From Pseudomonas serboccidentalis (GTDB lineage: Bacteria > Pseudomonadota > Gammaproteobacteria > Pseudomonadales > Pseudomonadaceae): a DNA stretch of 64,000 nucleotides. Both the position numbers and the translations under genes were made by a program. The notes beneath the pieces were generated by a model that ran no database searches, was not told where the DNA came from, and saw only the letters and a list, made by a program, of their open reading frames with translations. Below are positions 27,111-36,075 of the stretch, in pieces. The stretch lies in the NCBI RefSeq assembly GCF_028830055.1, contig NZ_CP101655.1:4206669-4270668 (forward strand). Direction: 5' to 3'. Position 1 is the stretch's first letter. Every line of letters starts with the position of its first letter.

Positions 27111-27707
27111 GTGAAACAATTCATCGATTTCATCCCGCTTCTGCTGTTTTTCATCGTTTACAAACTTGATCCACGGGTCGTCGACATTGCCGGCCATGAG
27201 GTGACTGTAGGCGGTATTTACAGCGCCACCGCGATGCTGATCATCAGCTCCCTGGTGGTCTACGGCGCACTGTTCATCAAGCAACGCAAGCTGGAAAAGA
27301 GCCAATGGCTGACCCTGATCGCCTGCCTGGTGTTCGGCAGCCTGACCCTGGCCTTCCACAGCGAGACCTTCCTGAAATGGAAAGCCCCGGTGGTCAACTG
27401 GCTGTTCGCCCTGGCCTTCATCGGCAGTCACTTCATCGGTGACCGCCTGCTGATCAAACGCATCATGGGCCACGCGCTGACCCTGCCGGATCCGGTCTGG
27501 ACCCGCCTGAACATCGCCTGGATCGCCTTCTTCCTGTTCTGCGGAGCCGCCAACCTGTTCGTGGCGTTCACCTTCCAGAGCATCTGGGTCGATTTCAAAG
27601 TATTCGGCAGCCTGGGCATGACCGTGCTGTTCCTGGTCGGTCAGGGCATCTACCTGTCCCGTCACCTGCACGACGCCGATACCACAACGCCAAAAACCGA
27701 GGACTGA
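27111..27707 (+). CDS. yciB: Inner-membrane septation protein YciB (IspZ)
   Basis: YciB is a conserved inner-membrane protein linked to septation and envelope integrity. The 198 residues contain five to six predicted helices and family motifs ([53 protein letters not shown]). The start is GTG 27111, because the family begins [10 protein letters not shown]; an upstream in-frame ATG at 27072 is not conserved-looking. It is followed after one base by yciI. Confidence 0.95.
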   Translation: MKQFIDFIPLLLFFIVYKLDPRVVDIAGHEVTVGGIYSATAMLIISSLVVYGALFIKQRKLEKSQWLTLIACLVFGSLTLAFHSETFLKWKAPVVNWLFALAFIGSHFIGDRLLIKRIMGHALTLPDPVWTRLNIAWIAFFLFCGAANLFVAFTFQSIWVDFKVFGSLGMTVLFLVGQGIYLSRHLHDADTTTPKTED

Positions 27708-27708
27708 C

Positions 27709-28008
27709 ATGCTCTACGCAATCATTGCCACCGACGTCGCCAACTCGCTCGAAGCCCGCCTCGCCGCGCGCCCGGCCCACCTGGAACGCCTGCAAGTGCT
27801 CAAGGGCGAGGGCCGCATCGTGCTGGCCGGCCCGCACCCGGCGGTCGACAGCAATGATCCGGGCGCTGCGGGTTTCACCGGCAGCCTGATCGTCGCCGAG
27901 TTCGACTCCCTGAGCGCCGCCCAGGCCTGGGCCGATGCCGATCCGTACGTCGCCGCCGGTGTGTACGCCAACGTGATCGTCAAGCCGTTCAAGCAAGTTC
28001 TGCCATAA
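27709..28008 (+). CDS. yciI: YciI-like protein
   Basis: This is a 99-residue ferredoxin-like-fold protein with the motifs [32 protein letters not shown] and [16 protein letters not shown]. These include the conserved His-Asp pair of the family, suggested to act in small-molecule chemistry; the exact reaction is unknown. It is coupled to yciB (1-nt gap), a pairing conserved in many gamma-proteobacteria. Confidence 0.92.
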   Translation: MLYAIIATDVANSLEARLAARPAHLERLQVLKGEGRIVLAGPHPAVDSNDPGAAGFTGSLIVAEFDSLSAAQAWADADPYVAAGVYANVIVKPFKQVLP

Positions 28009-28021
28009 GGCTATCGCTCCC

Positions 28022-28155
28022 TTGTGGCGAGGGGGCTTGCCCCCGTTGGGCTGCGAAGCAACCCCAGAACCATTCAACGCGGTGTGCCTTACGCACCGCG
28101 CGCCATCATCTGCGACTGCTGCGCAGCCGAACGGGGGCAAGCCCCCTCGCCACAA
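28022..28155. repeat. REPIN-like pair, 'TTGTGGCGAGGGGGCTTGCCC' family
   Basis: A 26-nt arm (28022-28047) and its exact complement (28130-28155) are separated by 82 nt that include a second, smaller dyad. A sister copy with the variant GGGAGCTTGCTCCC is at 29395. Confidence 0.85.
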
Positions 28156-28285
28156 AAGCACCTCTGCCCCATACACGTCTTTTTCTCACGCTGAACCTTC
28201 CCGATTCATCGCACTCTCAATCGCTCATTATTCTCGTTTGCCTGCCGACAACCTGCCCAATATCCATTTGCTAGCAGGAGTCGCA

Positions 28286-28696
28286 ATGCGCAAAGGTCCG
28301 TTGTGTCTGATGTGGGTCACGCTGTCGATCATGGCACCCGCCCACGGTGAGGAAACCACCGAAAGCGGCAGCTCCACGCCATTGTCTTTGAGTGCCGGCA
28401 GCCAGATTACCGAGTTGCAGCAGCGCCTGAAGGTCAGCGAGCAGCAGCGGGAAGAACTGAACAAACAACTGCAAAATGCCGACAACGCACGCGAAAGCGC
28501 CCAGCTCGCCCGGTTGCGCCAGGAGAACCAGCGCCTGAAGCTGCAACTCAAGGAAGTCCAGGCCAGCCCGTTGCCGCGTCTGTTGACTGAACAGCAGCAA
28601 TGGTTCGTCACGGGCGCCGGGGTAGCGCTATTGGCGCTGCTCTGCGGTATCTTTGCCAGTGGAGCAAGCCGAAAACGTCGGCAATGGCTAAATTGA
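28286..28696 (+). CDS. Envelope coiled-coil protein with C-terminal membrane anchor
   Basis: The 136-residue protein has an N-terminal signal-like segment (LCLMWVTLSIMAPAHG), a coiled coil from about 45 to 95 (ITELQQRLKVSEQQREELNK onward) and one C-terminal membrane helix (FVTGAGVALLALLCGIFASG) with a basic end. This is the layout of the TIGR04211-type proteins without their SH3 part. It lies 7 nt before a CpxR-like regulator and is probably co-transcribed with it. The function is unknown; envelope sensing is a guess from position. Confidence 0.75.
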   Translation: MRKGPLCLMWVTLSIMAPAHGEETTESGSSTPLSLSAGSQITELQQRLKVSEQQREELNKQLQNADNARESAQLARLRQENQRLKLQLKEVQASPLPRLLTEQQQWFVTGAGVALLALLCGIFASGASRKRRQWLN

Positions 28697-28703
28697 GTGA
28701 GTC

Positions 28704-29381
28704 ATGAGCGAGCTGTTACTGATTGATGATGACCAGGAGTTGTGCGAACTCCTGAGCAGTTGGCTGAGCCAGGAAGGCTTTCAGGTACGTGCCTGCCACG
28801 ATGGCCAGAGCGCCCGCAAGGCCTTGGCCGAATCGGCCCCGGCAGCGGTGGTGCTGGACGTGATGCTGCCCGATGGCAGCGGTCTGGAACTGCTCAAGCA
28901 ACTGCGCAGCGAACACGCCGATCTGCCGGTGCTGATGCTCTCGGCCCGTGGCGAACCGCTGGATCGCATCCTCGGTCTGGAGCTGGGCGCTGACGATTAC
29001 CTGGCCAAGCCCTGTGATCCGCGCGAACTCACCGCTCGCCTGCGCGCCGTGCTGCGTCGCAGTCATCCGGCTGCCGTGTCGACCCAGCTCGAACTGGGCG
29101 ACCTGAGCTTCAGCCCGGTGCGCGGCGTGGTCAGCATCGACGAGAAAGAACTGACCCTCACCGTTTCCGAAAGCCGTTTGCTCGAAGCCCTGCTCAAGCA
29201 GCCCGGCGAGCCGCTGGACAAACAGGAACTGGCGCAACTGGCCCTCGGTCGTAAGCTGACCCTGTATGACCGCAGCCTCGACATGCACGTGAGCAACCTG
29301 CGCAAAAAGATCGGCCCGCACCCCGATGGCCGCCCACGGATCGTCGCCCTGCGCAGCCGCGGCTACTACTACAGCCTGTAA
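28704..29381 (+). CDS. cpxR: CpxR-like response regulator
   Basis: This is an OmpR-family regulator. The receiver domain carries the acidic pair D8-D10, phospho-acceptor D52 (VVLDVMLPDG) and K102 (LGADDYLAKP). The C-terminal winged helix ends DGRPRIVALRSRGYYYSL. At 225 residues it has the expected length. Its match to CpxR, the Spy/CpxP-like gene after it and the CpxA-like kinase beyond suggest envelope-stress control. Confidence 0.9.
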   Translation: MSELLLIDDDQELCELLSSWLSQEGFQVRACHDGQSARKALAESAPAAVVLDVMLPDGSGLELLKQLRSEHADLPVLMLSARGEPLDRILGLELGADDYLAKPCDPRELTARLRAVLRRSHPAAVSTQLELGDLSFSPVRGVVSIDEKELTLTVSESRLLEALLKQPGEPLDKQELAQLALGRKLTLYDRSLDMHVSNLRKKIGPHPDGRPRIVALRSRGYYYSL

Positions 29382-29394
29382 CCGCTTGCTCGTC

Positions 29395-29502
29395 TGTGGC
29401 GAGGGAGCTTGCTCCCGCTGGACTGCGCAGCAGTCCCCTGCTTTTGAGCTGAAAAGCGAGGGCCGCTTCGCAGCCCGGCGGGAGCAAGCTCCCTCGCCAC
29501 AA
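29395..29502. repeat. REPIN-like pair between regulator and CpxP-like gene
   Basis: TGTGGCGAGGGAGCTTGCTC (from 29395) and its complement (ending 29502). It belongs to the family at 28022 and sits inside the Cpx-like gene set. Confidence 0.85.
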
Positions 29503-29643
29503 GCCGGTTTGCCAGTGATATTTGTCAGGTCGGGCGCAAAACGTCTTTACCCAAGCTTTACGCAGCGCTGACCGCCGCTGACCTTGATCTCCGTAATCTG
29601 TACTCATCCGGAACGTACCGGGAACGAGACAAGGAGATACACC

Positions 29644-30093
29644 ATGCGCAAGACTCTTATCGCTCTGATGTTCGCTGCCGCTCTGCCAACCGTCGCCATG
29701 GCCATGCCACAGGATGGCGGTCCGATGGATGGCCCGATGGACGGTGCACGCCACGGCGGTCAGATGCACGGCATGCACGGCAAAGGCCCGTACAGCCAAC
29801 TCGACCTGACTCGCGAACAGCGCGATCAGATCCGCAAGATCATGGGCGAGCAGATGCACGAACGTCGCCAGGTGGTCGAGAAGTACCTGGAAAAACTCTC
29901 GCCGGCTGACCAGAAAGCCATGAAGGACGAGATGGCGGCCAACCACAAGAAAGCCGAAGCCGACGTGCGCAACCTGCTGAAACCGGATCAACAGAAGAAA
30001 TTCGACGAGATCCAGAAAAAACAGGCTGAACGCCGCGCCGAATGGGCCGAGTTCAAGGCGTGGAAGGCGCAACAGCCGCAAAAAGCGCAATAA
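29644..30093 (+). CDS. Spy/CpxP-like periplasmic LTXXQ protein
   Basis: The Sec signal peptide is residues 1-20 (KTLIALMFAAALPTVAMA). The mature part is Met/His/Gly-rich at first (GGPMDGPMDGARHGGQMHGM), then helical with LTREQRDQIRKI and LLKPDQQKKFDEIQ, matching the LTXXQ repeats of Spy and CpxP, periplasmic chaperones and Cpx inhibitors. The His/Met-rich start could bind copper or other metals (inference). The ATG at 29644 follows AAGGAG. 149 residues. Confidence 0.88.
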   Translation: MRKTLIALMFAAALPTVAMAMPQDGGPMDGPMDGARHGGQMHGMHGKGPYSQLDLTREQRDQIRKIMGEQMHERRQVVEKYLEKLSPADQKAMKDEMAANHKKAEADVRNLLKPDQQKKFDEIQKKQAERRAEWAEFKAWKAQQPQKAQ

Positions 30094-30149
30094 TGTTTTA
30101 ACCACAGGCCCGATGGCTGACACCGTCGGGCCTGTTCACATCCGCCCTC

Positions 30150-30234
30150 TGTAGGAGCTGCGGCACGCTGCGATCTTTTGATTTTGCTTCTGAAAAATAA
30201 GATCAAAAGATCGCAGCGTGCCGCAGCTCCTACA
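30150..30234. repeat. REPIN-like inverted repeat
   Basis: TGTAGGAGCTGCGGCACGCT and its complement. It is a sequence variant of the 11229 family and lies between the CpxP-like gene and the kinase gene. Confidence 0.85.
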
Positions 30235-30263
30235 GGGGTTACGCGTTTGATTGAGGATTTTCT

Positions 30264-31604
30264 GTGCGTTCATTGTTCTGGCGTATTCTCGCGAGCTTCT
30301 GGCTGGCCATTGCCCTGGTGGCCGGGCTGTCCATTCTGCTCGGGCACATGCTCAACCAGGACGCGTGGATCCTCAGCCGCCATCCGGGACTCAACACCCT
30401 GGCCGCCGAATGGACGCAAACCTACGAAGCCCAGGGCGAAGACGCCGCGCAGGAAATCCTTCAACAGCGCAAGCGCCAATACCACATCGACGTCCAGGTG
30501 CTGAACGAAAGCGGCGACCCGGTGGTTCGCGGCACCTTCCCGCGTCGTGCCGCCGCGTTCGAAGCCCGGCAGAACAACGATGACCGGCGTCTGCCATGGC
30601 GCCGTCTGACCGACGAATTCACCAGTGACAAAACCGGCGACACCTACCTGTTCATCTTCCGCATCCCGCACCCGGAACTCGACGCCTGGCACCGCGAAAG
30701 CCTGCTGTGGCCGTTGAGTGCGCTGGGCATCGCGTTGGTGGTGCTGACCCTGTTCAGTCTGCTGGTGACCTTCTCCATCACCCGCCCGCTCAGTCGTTTG
30801 CGCAGTGCGGTGCACGATCTGGGGCAAACCACCTATCAACAGAACAGCCTGGCCAAACTGGCGAACCGCCGTGATGAGTTCGGCGTGCTCGCGACCGACT
30901 TCAACCGCATGGGCGCGCGTCTGCAAAGTCTGATCGGCAGTCAGCGTCAGTTGCTGCGCGATGTATCTCACGAACTGCGCTCACCGCTGGCGCGGCTGCG
31001 CATTGCGCTGGCACTGGCCGAGCGCGCCAGCCCCGAAGAACGCGAGAAACTCTGGCCGCGCCTGACCCGCGAGTGCGATCGGCTGGAAGCGTTGATCAGT
31101 GAAATCCTCGTGCTGGCGCGGGTCGATGCCGATAACGCCAGTGCTGAAGAAGTGGATCTGAATGCGCTGCTCGGCACACTGCAGAAGGACGCGCAGCTTG
31201 GCTCGCCGGAGCAGACCGTGCGGCTGGATGCGGAACCGCAATTGAGCATGACCGGCTGGCCGACCATGATCGAACGCGCCGTCGATAACCTGCTGCGCAA
31301 CGCCCAGCGCTTCAACCCGGTGGATCAGCCGATTGAAATGCAGGCTTCGCGCCAGGGCGAACGGATCGTGGTGAGCGTGCGCGACCATGGGCCGGGTGTG
31401 CAGGCCGAGCATCTGAGCCAGTTGGGCGAGCCGTTTTATCGGGCCCCGGGGCAGACGGCGGCAGGACATGGCCTGGGATTGGCGATTGCCAGGCGCGCGG
31501 CGGAGCGGCATGGCGGGAGCCTGACCCTGGCCAATCATCCTGACGGCGGGTTTGTGGCCAGCCTGGAGTTACCGTTAGTGCCGGGTGCCGTTGTCCAACC
31601 CTGA
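30264..31604 (+). CDS. cpxA: CpxA-like sensor histidine kinase
   Basis: This is a membrane-bound sensor kinase of 446 residues with helices at about 8-28 and 147-171 enclosing a 120-residue periplasmic sensor, then HAMP, HisKA with phospho-His H236 (LLRDVSHELRSPLARLR) and HATPase_c (NLLRNAQRF, DHGPGVQAEHL, GHGLGLAIARRAA). The GTG start fits the family N-terminus. It is the likely partner of the CpxR-like regulator at 28.7 kb; kinase and regulator genes are separated by the CpxP-like gene and two repeats. Confidence 0.92.
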   Translation: MRSLFWRILASFWLAIALVAGLSILLGHMLNQDAWILSRHPGLNTLAAEWTQTYEAQGEDAAQEILQQRKRQYHIDVQVLNESGDPVVRGTFPRRAAAFEARQNNDDRRLPWRRLTDEFTSDKTGDTYLFIFRIPHPELDAWHRESLLWPLSALGIALVVLTLFSLLVTFSITRPLSRLRSAVHDLGQTTYQQNSLAKLANRRDEFGVLATDFNRMGARLQSLIGSQRQLLRDVSHELRSPLARLRIALALAERASPEEREKLWPRLTRECDRLEALISEILVLARVDADNASAEEVDLNALLGTLQKDAQLGSPEQTVRLDAEPQLSMTGWPTMIERAVDNLLRNAQRFNPVDQPIEMQASRQGERIVVSVRDHGPGVQAEHLSQLGEPFYRAPGQTAAGHGLGLAIARRAAERHGGSLTLANHPDGGFVASLELPLVPGAVVQP

Positions 31605-31612
31605 GCAAAACC

Positions 31613-31702
31613 TGTAGGAGTGAGCCTGCTCGCGATTGCGGCGTATCAGTCGGAATAAAAGGTGCCTGACCCACCGCAATCGCGAGCAGGCTCACTCCTA
31701 CA
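31613..31702. repeat. REPIN-like inverted repeat
   Basis: TGTAGGAGTGAGCCTGCTCG with its complement ending at 31702. It is of the 12902 family and fills the gap between the convergent kinase and nitroreductase genes. Confidence 0.9.
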
Positions 31703-31716
31703 TTGGATCGGTGGCG

Positions 31717-32283
31717 TCAGGCTTCACCCGGCCAGGCGCTGACGAATTCGGCCAGATCAGCCTTCTCGGCCACACGCGGCTCTTTCTGCGGCGTGCCGAG
31801 GTACAGGAACGCAATCACCTGCTCACCTTCGCTCAGGCCCAGCCCCTTGGCCACGTGCGCTGAATACGCCAGATCACCGGTGCGCCACACCGCCCCGATG
31901 CCCTGCGCGTACGCCGCCAGCAGGATCCCGTGGGCTGCACAGCCAGCTGCCAGCAATTGCTCGGACTTCGGATACTTGGCGTGTTCCTGCAGTTTCGCGA
32001 TCACCACGACCACCAGCGGCGCCCGCAGCGGGCCGTTGCGGGCCTTGTCGATCATCGCTTCGGTGACTTCACCGTCCTGCATCTGCGCCGCTTCGGCCAG
32101 CAGCTCGCCCATTTGCTCGCGTGCCGCGCCTTCGACGGTCAGGAAACGATACGGCTGCAAGTGGCCGTGATCCGGTGCGCGCAGGGCTGCACCGAACAAG
32201 GCTTCGCGCTGCTGCGCGGTGGGGGCCGGTTCGACCAGTCGGGGAACGGAAACACGGTTGAGCAAAGCGTCGAGAGCCTGCAT
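31717..32283 (-). CDS. Nitroreductase family protein, YdjA-like
   Basis: This is an FMN-dependent nitroreductase-fold oxidoreductase of 188 residues. RVSVPRLVEPAPTAQQREAL, RAPDHGHLQPYRFLTVEG and GIGAVWRTGDLAY match the minimal YdjA group. The physiological substrate is not known for this subgroup. It is divergent from trkH with a 121-nt gap. Confidence 0.9.
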   Translation of the reverse strand: MQALDALLNRVSVPRLVEPAPTAQQREALFGAALRAPDHGHLQPYRFLTVEGAAREQMGELLAEAAQMQDGEVTEAMIDKARNGPLRAPLVVVVIAKLQEHAKYPKSEQLLAAGCAAHGILLAAYAQGIGAVWRTGDLAYSAHVAKGLGLSEGEQVIAFLYLGTPQKEPRVAEKADLAEFVSAWPGEA

Positions 32284-32404
32284 CGGCCACCTCCTGAGAA
32301 AAATGTGCGGCTATTCTAGCTTCATCTGCCAACGGGATGCCGGTTTACATGCCCTGCCTCATGGGTAGAATGGCGCCCTTCCCACTTCAGCCCGAGCGGA
32401 CTTC

Positions 32405-33859
32405 ATGGCGTTGCCGACCTTACGGATCATTGGTTTCATCATCGGCATCTTCCTGATCACCCTGGCCGTCGCCATGGTCGTGCCCATGGCCACCCTGGTG
32501 ATTTTCGAACGCACCAGCGACCTGCCGTCGTTCCTCTGGGCGAGCATGATCACCTTCGTCGCCGGCCTCGCGCTGGTGATCCCCGGGCGCCCCGAACACA
32601 TCCACCTGCGCCCGCGCGACATGTACCTGCTGACCGTCAGCAGTTGGCTGGTGGTGTGCATTTTCGCCGCGCTGCCGTTCCTGCTGACCCAGCACATCAG
32701 CTACACCGACTCGTTTTTCGAAAGCATGTCCGGCATCACGGCCACCGGCTCGACCGTGCTCAGTGGGCTGGACACCATGTCGCCGGGGATCCTGATGTGG
32801 CGCTCGCTGCTGCACTGGCTCGGCGGCATCGGCTTCATCGGCATGGCGGTGGCGATTCTGCCGCTGCTGCGCATCGGCGGCATGCGCCTGTTCCAGACCG
32901 AATCGTCCGACCGTTCGGAAAAGGTCATGCCGCGCTCGCACATGGTGGCGCGGCTGATCGTGGCGGCGTACGTCGGCATCACCATCCTCGGCAGCCTGGC
33001 GTTCTGGTGGGCCGGGATGAGCCCGTTCGATGCGGTCAACCACGCAATGTCGGCGATTTCCACCGGCGGTTTCTCGACCTCCGACCAGTCGCTGGCGAAG
33101 TGGACGCAACCGGCGGTGCACTGGGTCGCGGTGGTGATCATGATCCTCGGCAGCCTGCCGTTCACCCTGTACGTCGCGACCATGCGCGGTAACCGTCGTG
33201 CGCTGATCAAGGATCAGCAAGTACAGGGGTTGCTCGGCATGTTGCTGGTGACCTGGCTGGTGCTCGGCACCTGGTACTGGTGGACCACCAAGCTGCATTG
33301 GCTGGAAGCGCTGCGGCATGTGGCGCTGAACGTGACCTCGGTGGTCACCACCACCGGTTTCGCCCTCGGCGACTACAGCCTGTGGGGCAACTTCTCGCTG
33401 ATGCTGTTCTTCTATCTGGGCTTTGTGGGTGGATGCTCGGGCTCGACGGCGGGCGGGATCAAGATCTTCCGTTTCCAGGTCGCCTACATCCTGCTCAAGG
33501 CCAACCTTAACCAGTTGATTCACCCGCGCGCGGTGATCAAGCAGAAGTACAACGGCCACCGTCTCGACGAAGAGATCGTGCGTTCGATTCTGACCTTTTC
33601 GTTCTTCTTCGCCATCACCATCTGCGTGATCGCCCTGCTGCTGTCGCTGCTCGGCGTCGACTGGATGACCGCACTGACCGGCGCTGCCAGCACCGTGTCC
33701 GGCGTCGGCCCGGGCCTGGGCGAGACCATCGGTCCGGCGGGCAACTTCGCCACCCTGCCGGATGCAGCCAAGTGGATCCTGTCGTTCGGCATGCTGCTCG
33801 GCCGACTGGAGATCATTACGGTGTTTGTACTGTGTATTCCGGCCTTTTGGCGTCACTGA
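32405..33859 (+). CDS. trkH: Potassium uptake protein TrkH
   Basis: TrkH is the channel-like inner-membrane subunit of the Trk potassium system. The four selectivity-loop regions are seen: SGITATGSTVLSG, AISTGGFSTSDQ, VVTTTGFALGD and TVSGVGPGLGETIGPAG. Length is 484 residues with about 10 membrane helices. The cytosolic TrkA partner is not in the window. The last 44 nt overlap the 3' end of the convergent AraC-type gene. Confidence 0.96.
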   Translation: MALPTLRIIGFIIGIFLITLAVAMVVPMATLVIFERTSDLPSFLWASMITFVAGLALVIPGRPEHIHLRPRDMYLLTVSSWLVVCIFAALPFLLTQHISYTDSFFESMSGITATGSTVLSGLDTMSPGILMWRSLLHWLGGIGFIGMAVAILPLLRIGGMRLFQTESSDRSEKVMPRSHMVARLIVAAYVGITILGSLAFWWAGMSPFDAVNHAMSAISTGGFSTSDQSLAKWTQPAVHWVAVVIMILGSLPFTLYVATMRGNRRALIKDQQVQGLLGMLLVTWLVLGTWYWWTTKLHWLEALRHVALNVTSVVTTTGFALGDYSLWGNFSLMLFFYLGFVGGCSGSTAGGIKIFRFQVAYILLKANLNQLIHPRAVIKQKYNGHRLDEEIVRSILTFSFFFAITICVIALLLSLLGVDWMTALTGAASTVSGVGPGLGETIGPAGNFATLPDAAKWILSFGMLLGRLEIITVFVLCIPAFWRH

Positions 33860-34871
33860 TCGGCGCCTGCAGCAGCCGCGTCCGGTAATCGCCGGGCGTG
33901 GTGTCGAACCAGCGACGGAACGCGCGGAAGAAGTTGCTCGGATCGGCAAACCCCAACAGATAGGCAATCTCCAGCAGGGTCATGGTTGGCTGCGCCAGGT
34001 ATTGCTCGGCCAGTTCACGCCGGGTGTCATCGAGCAACTGCTGGAAACTCGTGCCCTCCTCCTGCAAGCGCCGTTGCAAGGTGCGCTGCGACAGATGCAG
34101 GGTCTGCGCCACCGTATCGCGCTTGGGCTCGCCCTGGGGTAGCAAACGACAGAGCACCTGCCGCGCCTTATGGGTCACGCGGCTTTCGGAAAAACGCGCC
34201 AGGTATTCCCCGGCAAACCGGTCGTGCAACAGCGCCATGGCTTCGTTGGCGGTGGGCAGTGGTGCTTCCATGTCGGCCCGTTCGAAAATCAACGCATCGT
34301 ACGGCGCGTTGAACATCAGCGGCGCATGGAAGGCGTGTCTGTAGGGTTGCAGGTCTTGGGGCTCGTCGCCCTGAAACAACACTTTGACCGGGTGCAGCGC
34401 GCGCCCGGTCAGCCAGCCGCACAGGCTCAGTGCGCAGGCCAGCGAGGCTTCGGCGCTCTGTCGGGTCGGTGGCAGGTGATCGCCATGTACCGTCAGAATC
34501 AGTGCATAACCCTCTTCGAGCAGACGAAAACTCAGGTCGGCGCTTTCGGCGATGATCCGCTGATAACGCACCAGCCGTTGAAAGCCTTCGGCCAGGGTAT
34601 TGCTCGACATCAAGGCGTAGCCGGCGACATGGAACGAGGCCGGTCGCACCACCTTGCCCATGTTCAGACCGATCGCCGGGTTGCCGGACAGCTCGACCGC
34701 CCGTTGCCAGAGTCGGGTCATGGAATCTTGCGGGAAGCGTGCATCCGGATCATCCAGGGCGGCGTAATCGAGCCCCAGTTGCTTGAACAGTGCCCGGCAA
34801 TCCAGGCCGTCCATCTCCAATGCTTTGACAATCCCCATCGCCCAGCTTGCAGAAGTCGTTCGTTCGCTCAT
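33816..34871 (-). CDS. AraC-family regulator with OruR/ArgR-type N-terminal domain
   Basis: The 351-residue protein has an 'arabinose-binding-like' N-terminal domain of the OruR/VirS type (LGLDYAALDDPDARFPQDSM, GNPAIGLNMGKVVRPASF, AGYALMSSNTLAEGFQRL) and a C-terminal double helix-turn-helix (LHLSQRTLQRRLQEEGTSFQ, LLEIAYLLGFADPSNFFRAF). The inducer and targets are unknown. It is convergent with trkH and overlaps its stop by 44 nt. It is divergent from the Mpo1-like gene, a possible target. Confidence 0.9.
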   Translation of the reverse strand: MSERTTSASWAMGIVKALEMDGLDCRALFKQLGLDYAALDDPDARFPQDSMTRLWQRAVELSGNPAIGLNMGKVVRPASFHVAGYALMSSNTLAEGFQRLVRYQRIIAESADLSFRLLEEGYALILTVHGDHLPPTRQSAEASLACALSLCGWLTGRALHPVKVLFQGDEPQDLQPYRHAFHAPLMFNAPYDALIFERADMEAPLPTANEAMALLHDRFAGEYLARFSESRVTHKARQVLCRLLPQGEPKRDTVAQTLHLSQRTLQRRLQEEGTSFQQLLDDTRRELAEQYLAQPTMTLLEIAYLLGFADPSNFFRAFRRWFDTTPGDYRTRLLQAPISDAKRPEYTVQTP

Positions 34872-35035
34872 GGCGTTATTCTTTTACATGATGGATCGCA
34901 TGCTACGACCCGATTTGCGAAGGATACTAAAGTGGCGCCCATTGTCACTGGCTGATGCCACTGTTCACTCTAGACTCAAATAAGCTACCCGCCGAACAAC
35001 TTGCCGTCAGAACAATAACCACAGAGATCGCAGTC

Positions 35036-35347
35036 GTGGAAAACATCAAACAATTCAATACGTTCGCTGAGTTCTATCCGTACTACCTCAGCGAACACAG
35101 CAACAGTACCTGCCGCCGGTTGCATTTCGTCGGTACCACGCTGGTGATTTTCATTCTGGCCATGACCATCGCCAAGGGCGCCTGGCTGCTGTTGCTCGCC
35201 TTGCCGCTGGCCGGTTACAGCTTTGCCTGGGTCGGGCATTTCTTCTTTGAAAAGAACCGCCCGGCGACCTTCCAGCACCCGCTGTACAGCCTGCTCGGCG
35301 ACTTCGTCATGTACCGCGACATGATCCTCGGCCGCGTGGCGTTCTGA
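35036..35347 (+). CDS. Mpo1-like (DUF962) membrane protein
   Basis: The 103-residue protein has two membrane helices and the family histidines: STCRRLHFVGTTLVI and FAWVGHFFFEKNRPATFQHP. The yeast homologue Mpo1 is an Fe(II) dioxygenase that removes one carbon from 2-hydroxy fatty acids; bacterial members are mostly unstudied. GTG 35036 (MENIKQFNTFAEFYPYYLSE) is chosen because the family starts there; the upstream in-frame ATG at 34955 lacks similarity. An HD-domain gene follows after 27 nt. Confidence 0.85.
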   Translation: MENIKQFNTFAEFYPYYLSEHSNSTCRRLHFVGTTLVIFILAMTIAKGAWLLLLALPLAGYSFAWVGHFFFEKNRPATFQHPLYSLLGDFVMYRDMILGRVAF

Positions 35348-35374
35348 ACCCCGACACACCAAGGAGGCTTGCCG

Positions 35375-35965
35375 ATGAACGCCAATGCCCGCTTCACCCA
35401 CATGAAGGACGGCACACAGGAAGACTGGGCGATCATCGCCGCAGACTTCAGCGCCTATGCCCGGCAACTGCCGTCGCGGATCGTCGCGCACCTGAAGTTG
35501 TTAGAGGGCGATTTCGGCGGCTTCCCGGTGGATCGCCTGACCCACTCGCTGCAAACCGCGACCCGCGCCTTTCGCGACGGGCGTGACGAGGAATACGTGG
35601 TCTGTGCGCTGCTGCACGATATCGGCGACACCCTCGGGTCCTACAATCACCCGGACATCGCGGCGGCGATTCTCAAGCCGTTCGTCAGCGCCGAGAACCT
35701 GTGGATGGTCGAAAAGCACGGCATCTTTCAGGGCTACTACTTCTTCCATCACTTGGGCATGGACCGGCATCTGCGCGAGCAATTCAAGGAGCATCCGCAG
35801 TTTCAGGCAACCGCCGAATTCTGTGCGAAGTACGATGCGGCGGCATTCGACCCGGCGTATGACAGCCTGCCGCTGAGCTTTTTCGAACCGATGATGGAGC
35901 GGCTGTTTGCCCAGCCGAAGCACTCGATCTACAAAGCAGCGATGGAAGAACACAGCCCGGCGTAA
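35375..35965 (+). CDS. HD-domain metalloprotein
   Basis: The 196-residue protein has a complete HD-type metal site: H57 (DRLTHSLQTATRAF), H81-D82 (CALLHDIGD), H92 (YNHPDIAAAI) and H115 (VEKHGIFQGYYFFHH). The layout recalls the mixed-valent diiron oxygenases of the PhnZ/MIOX type as well as simple HD phosphohydrolases; I cannot decide which. AAGGAGG lies 7 nt before the ATG. It is probably co-transcribed with the Mpo1-like gene. Confidence 0.8.
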   Translation: MNANARFTHMKDGTQEDWAIIAADFSAYARQLPSRIVAHLKLLEGDFGGFPVDRLTHSLQTATRAFRDGRDEEYVVCALLHDIGDTLGSYNHPDIAAAILKPFVSAENLWMVEKHGIFQGYYFFHHLGMDRHLREQFKEHPQFQATAEFCAKYDAAAFDPAYDSLPLSFFEPMMERLFAQPKHSIYKAAMEEHSPA

Positions 35966-35985
35966 GGCGAACCGCTACGCGGTTC

Positions 35986-36050
35986 ATCGCGAGCAGGCTC
36001 ACTCCTACAGTTGACCGCATTCCAACTGTAGGAGTGAGCCTGCTCGCGAT
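35986..36050. repeat. REPIN-like inverted repeat, inward orientation
   Basis: Perfect 24-nt arms (35986-36009 and 36027-36050) with a 17-nt spacer. The half-elements are in the opposite order to the copies at 23570 and 31613. Confidence 0.9.
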
Positions 36051-36075
36051 GAGGCCCTCCCTGACAACCGAAGAC

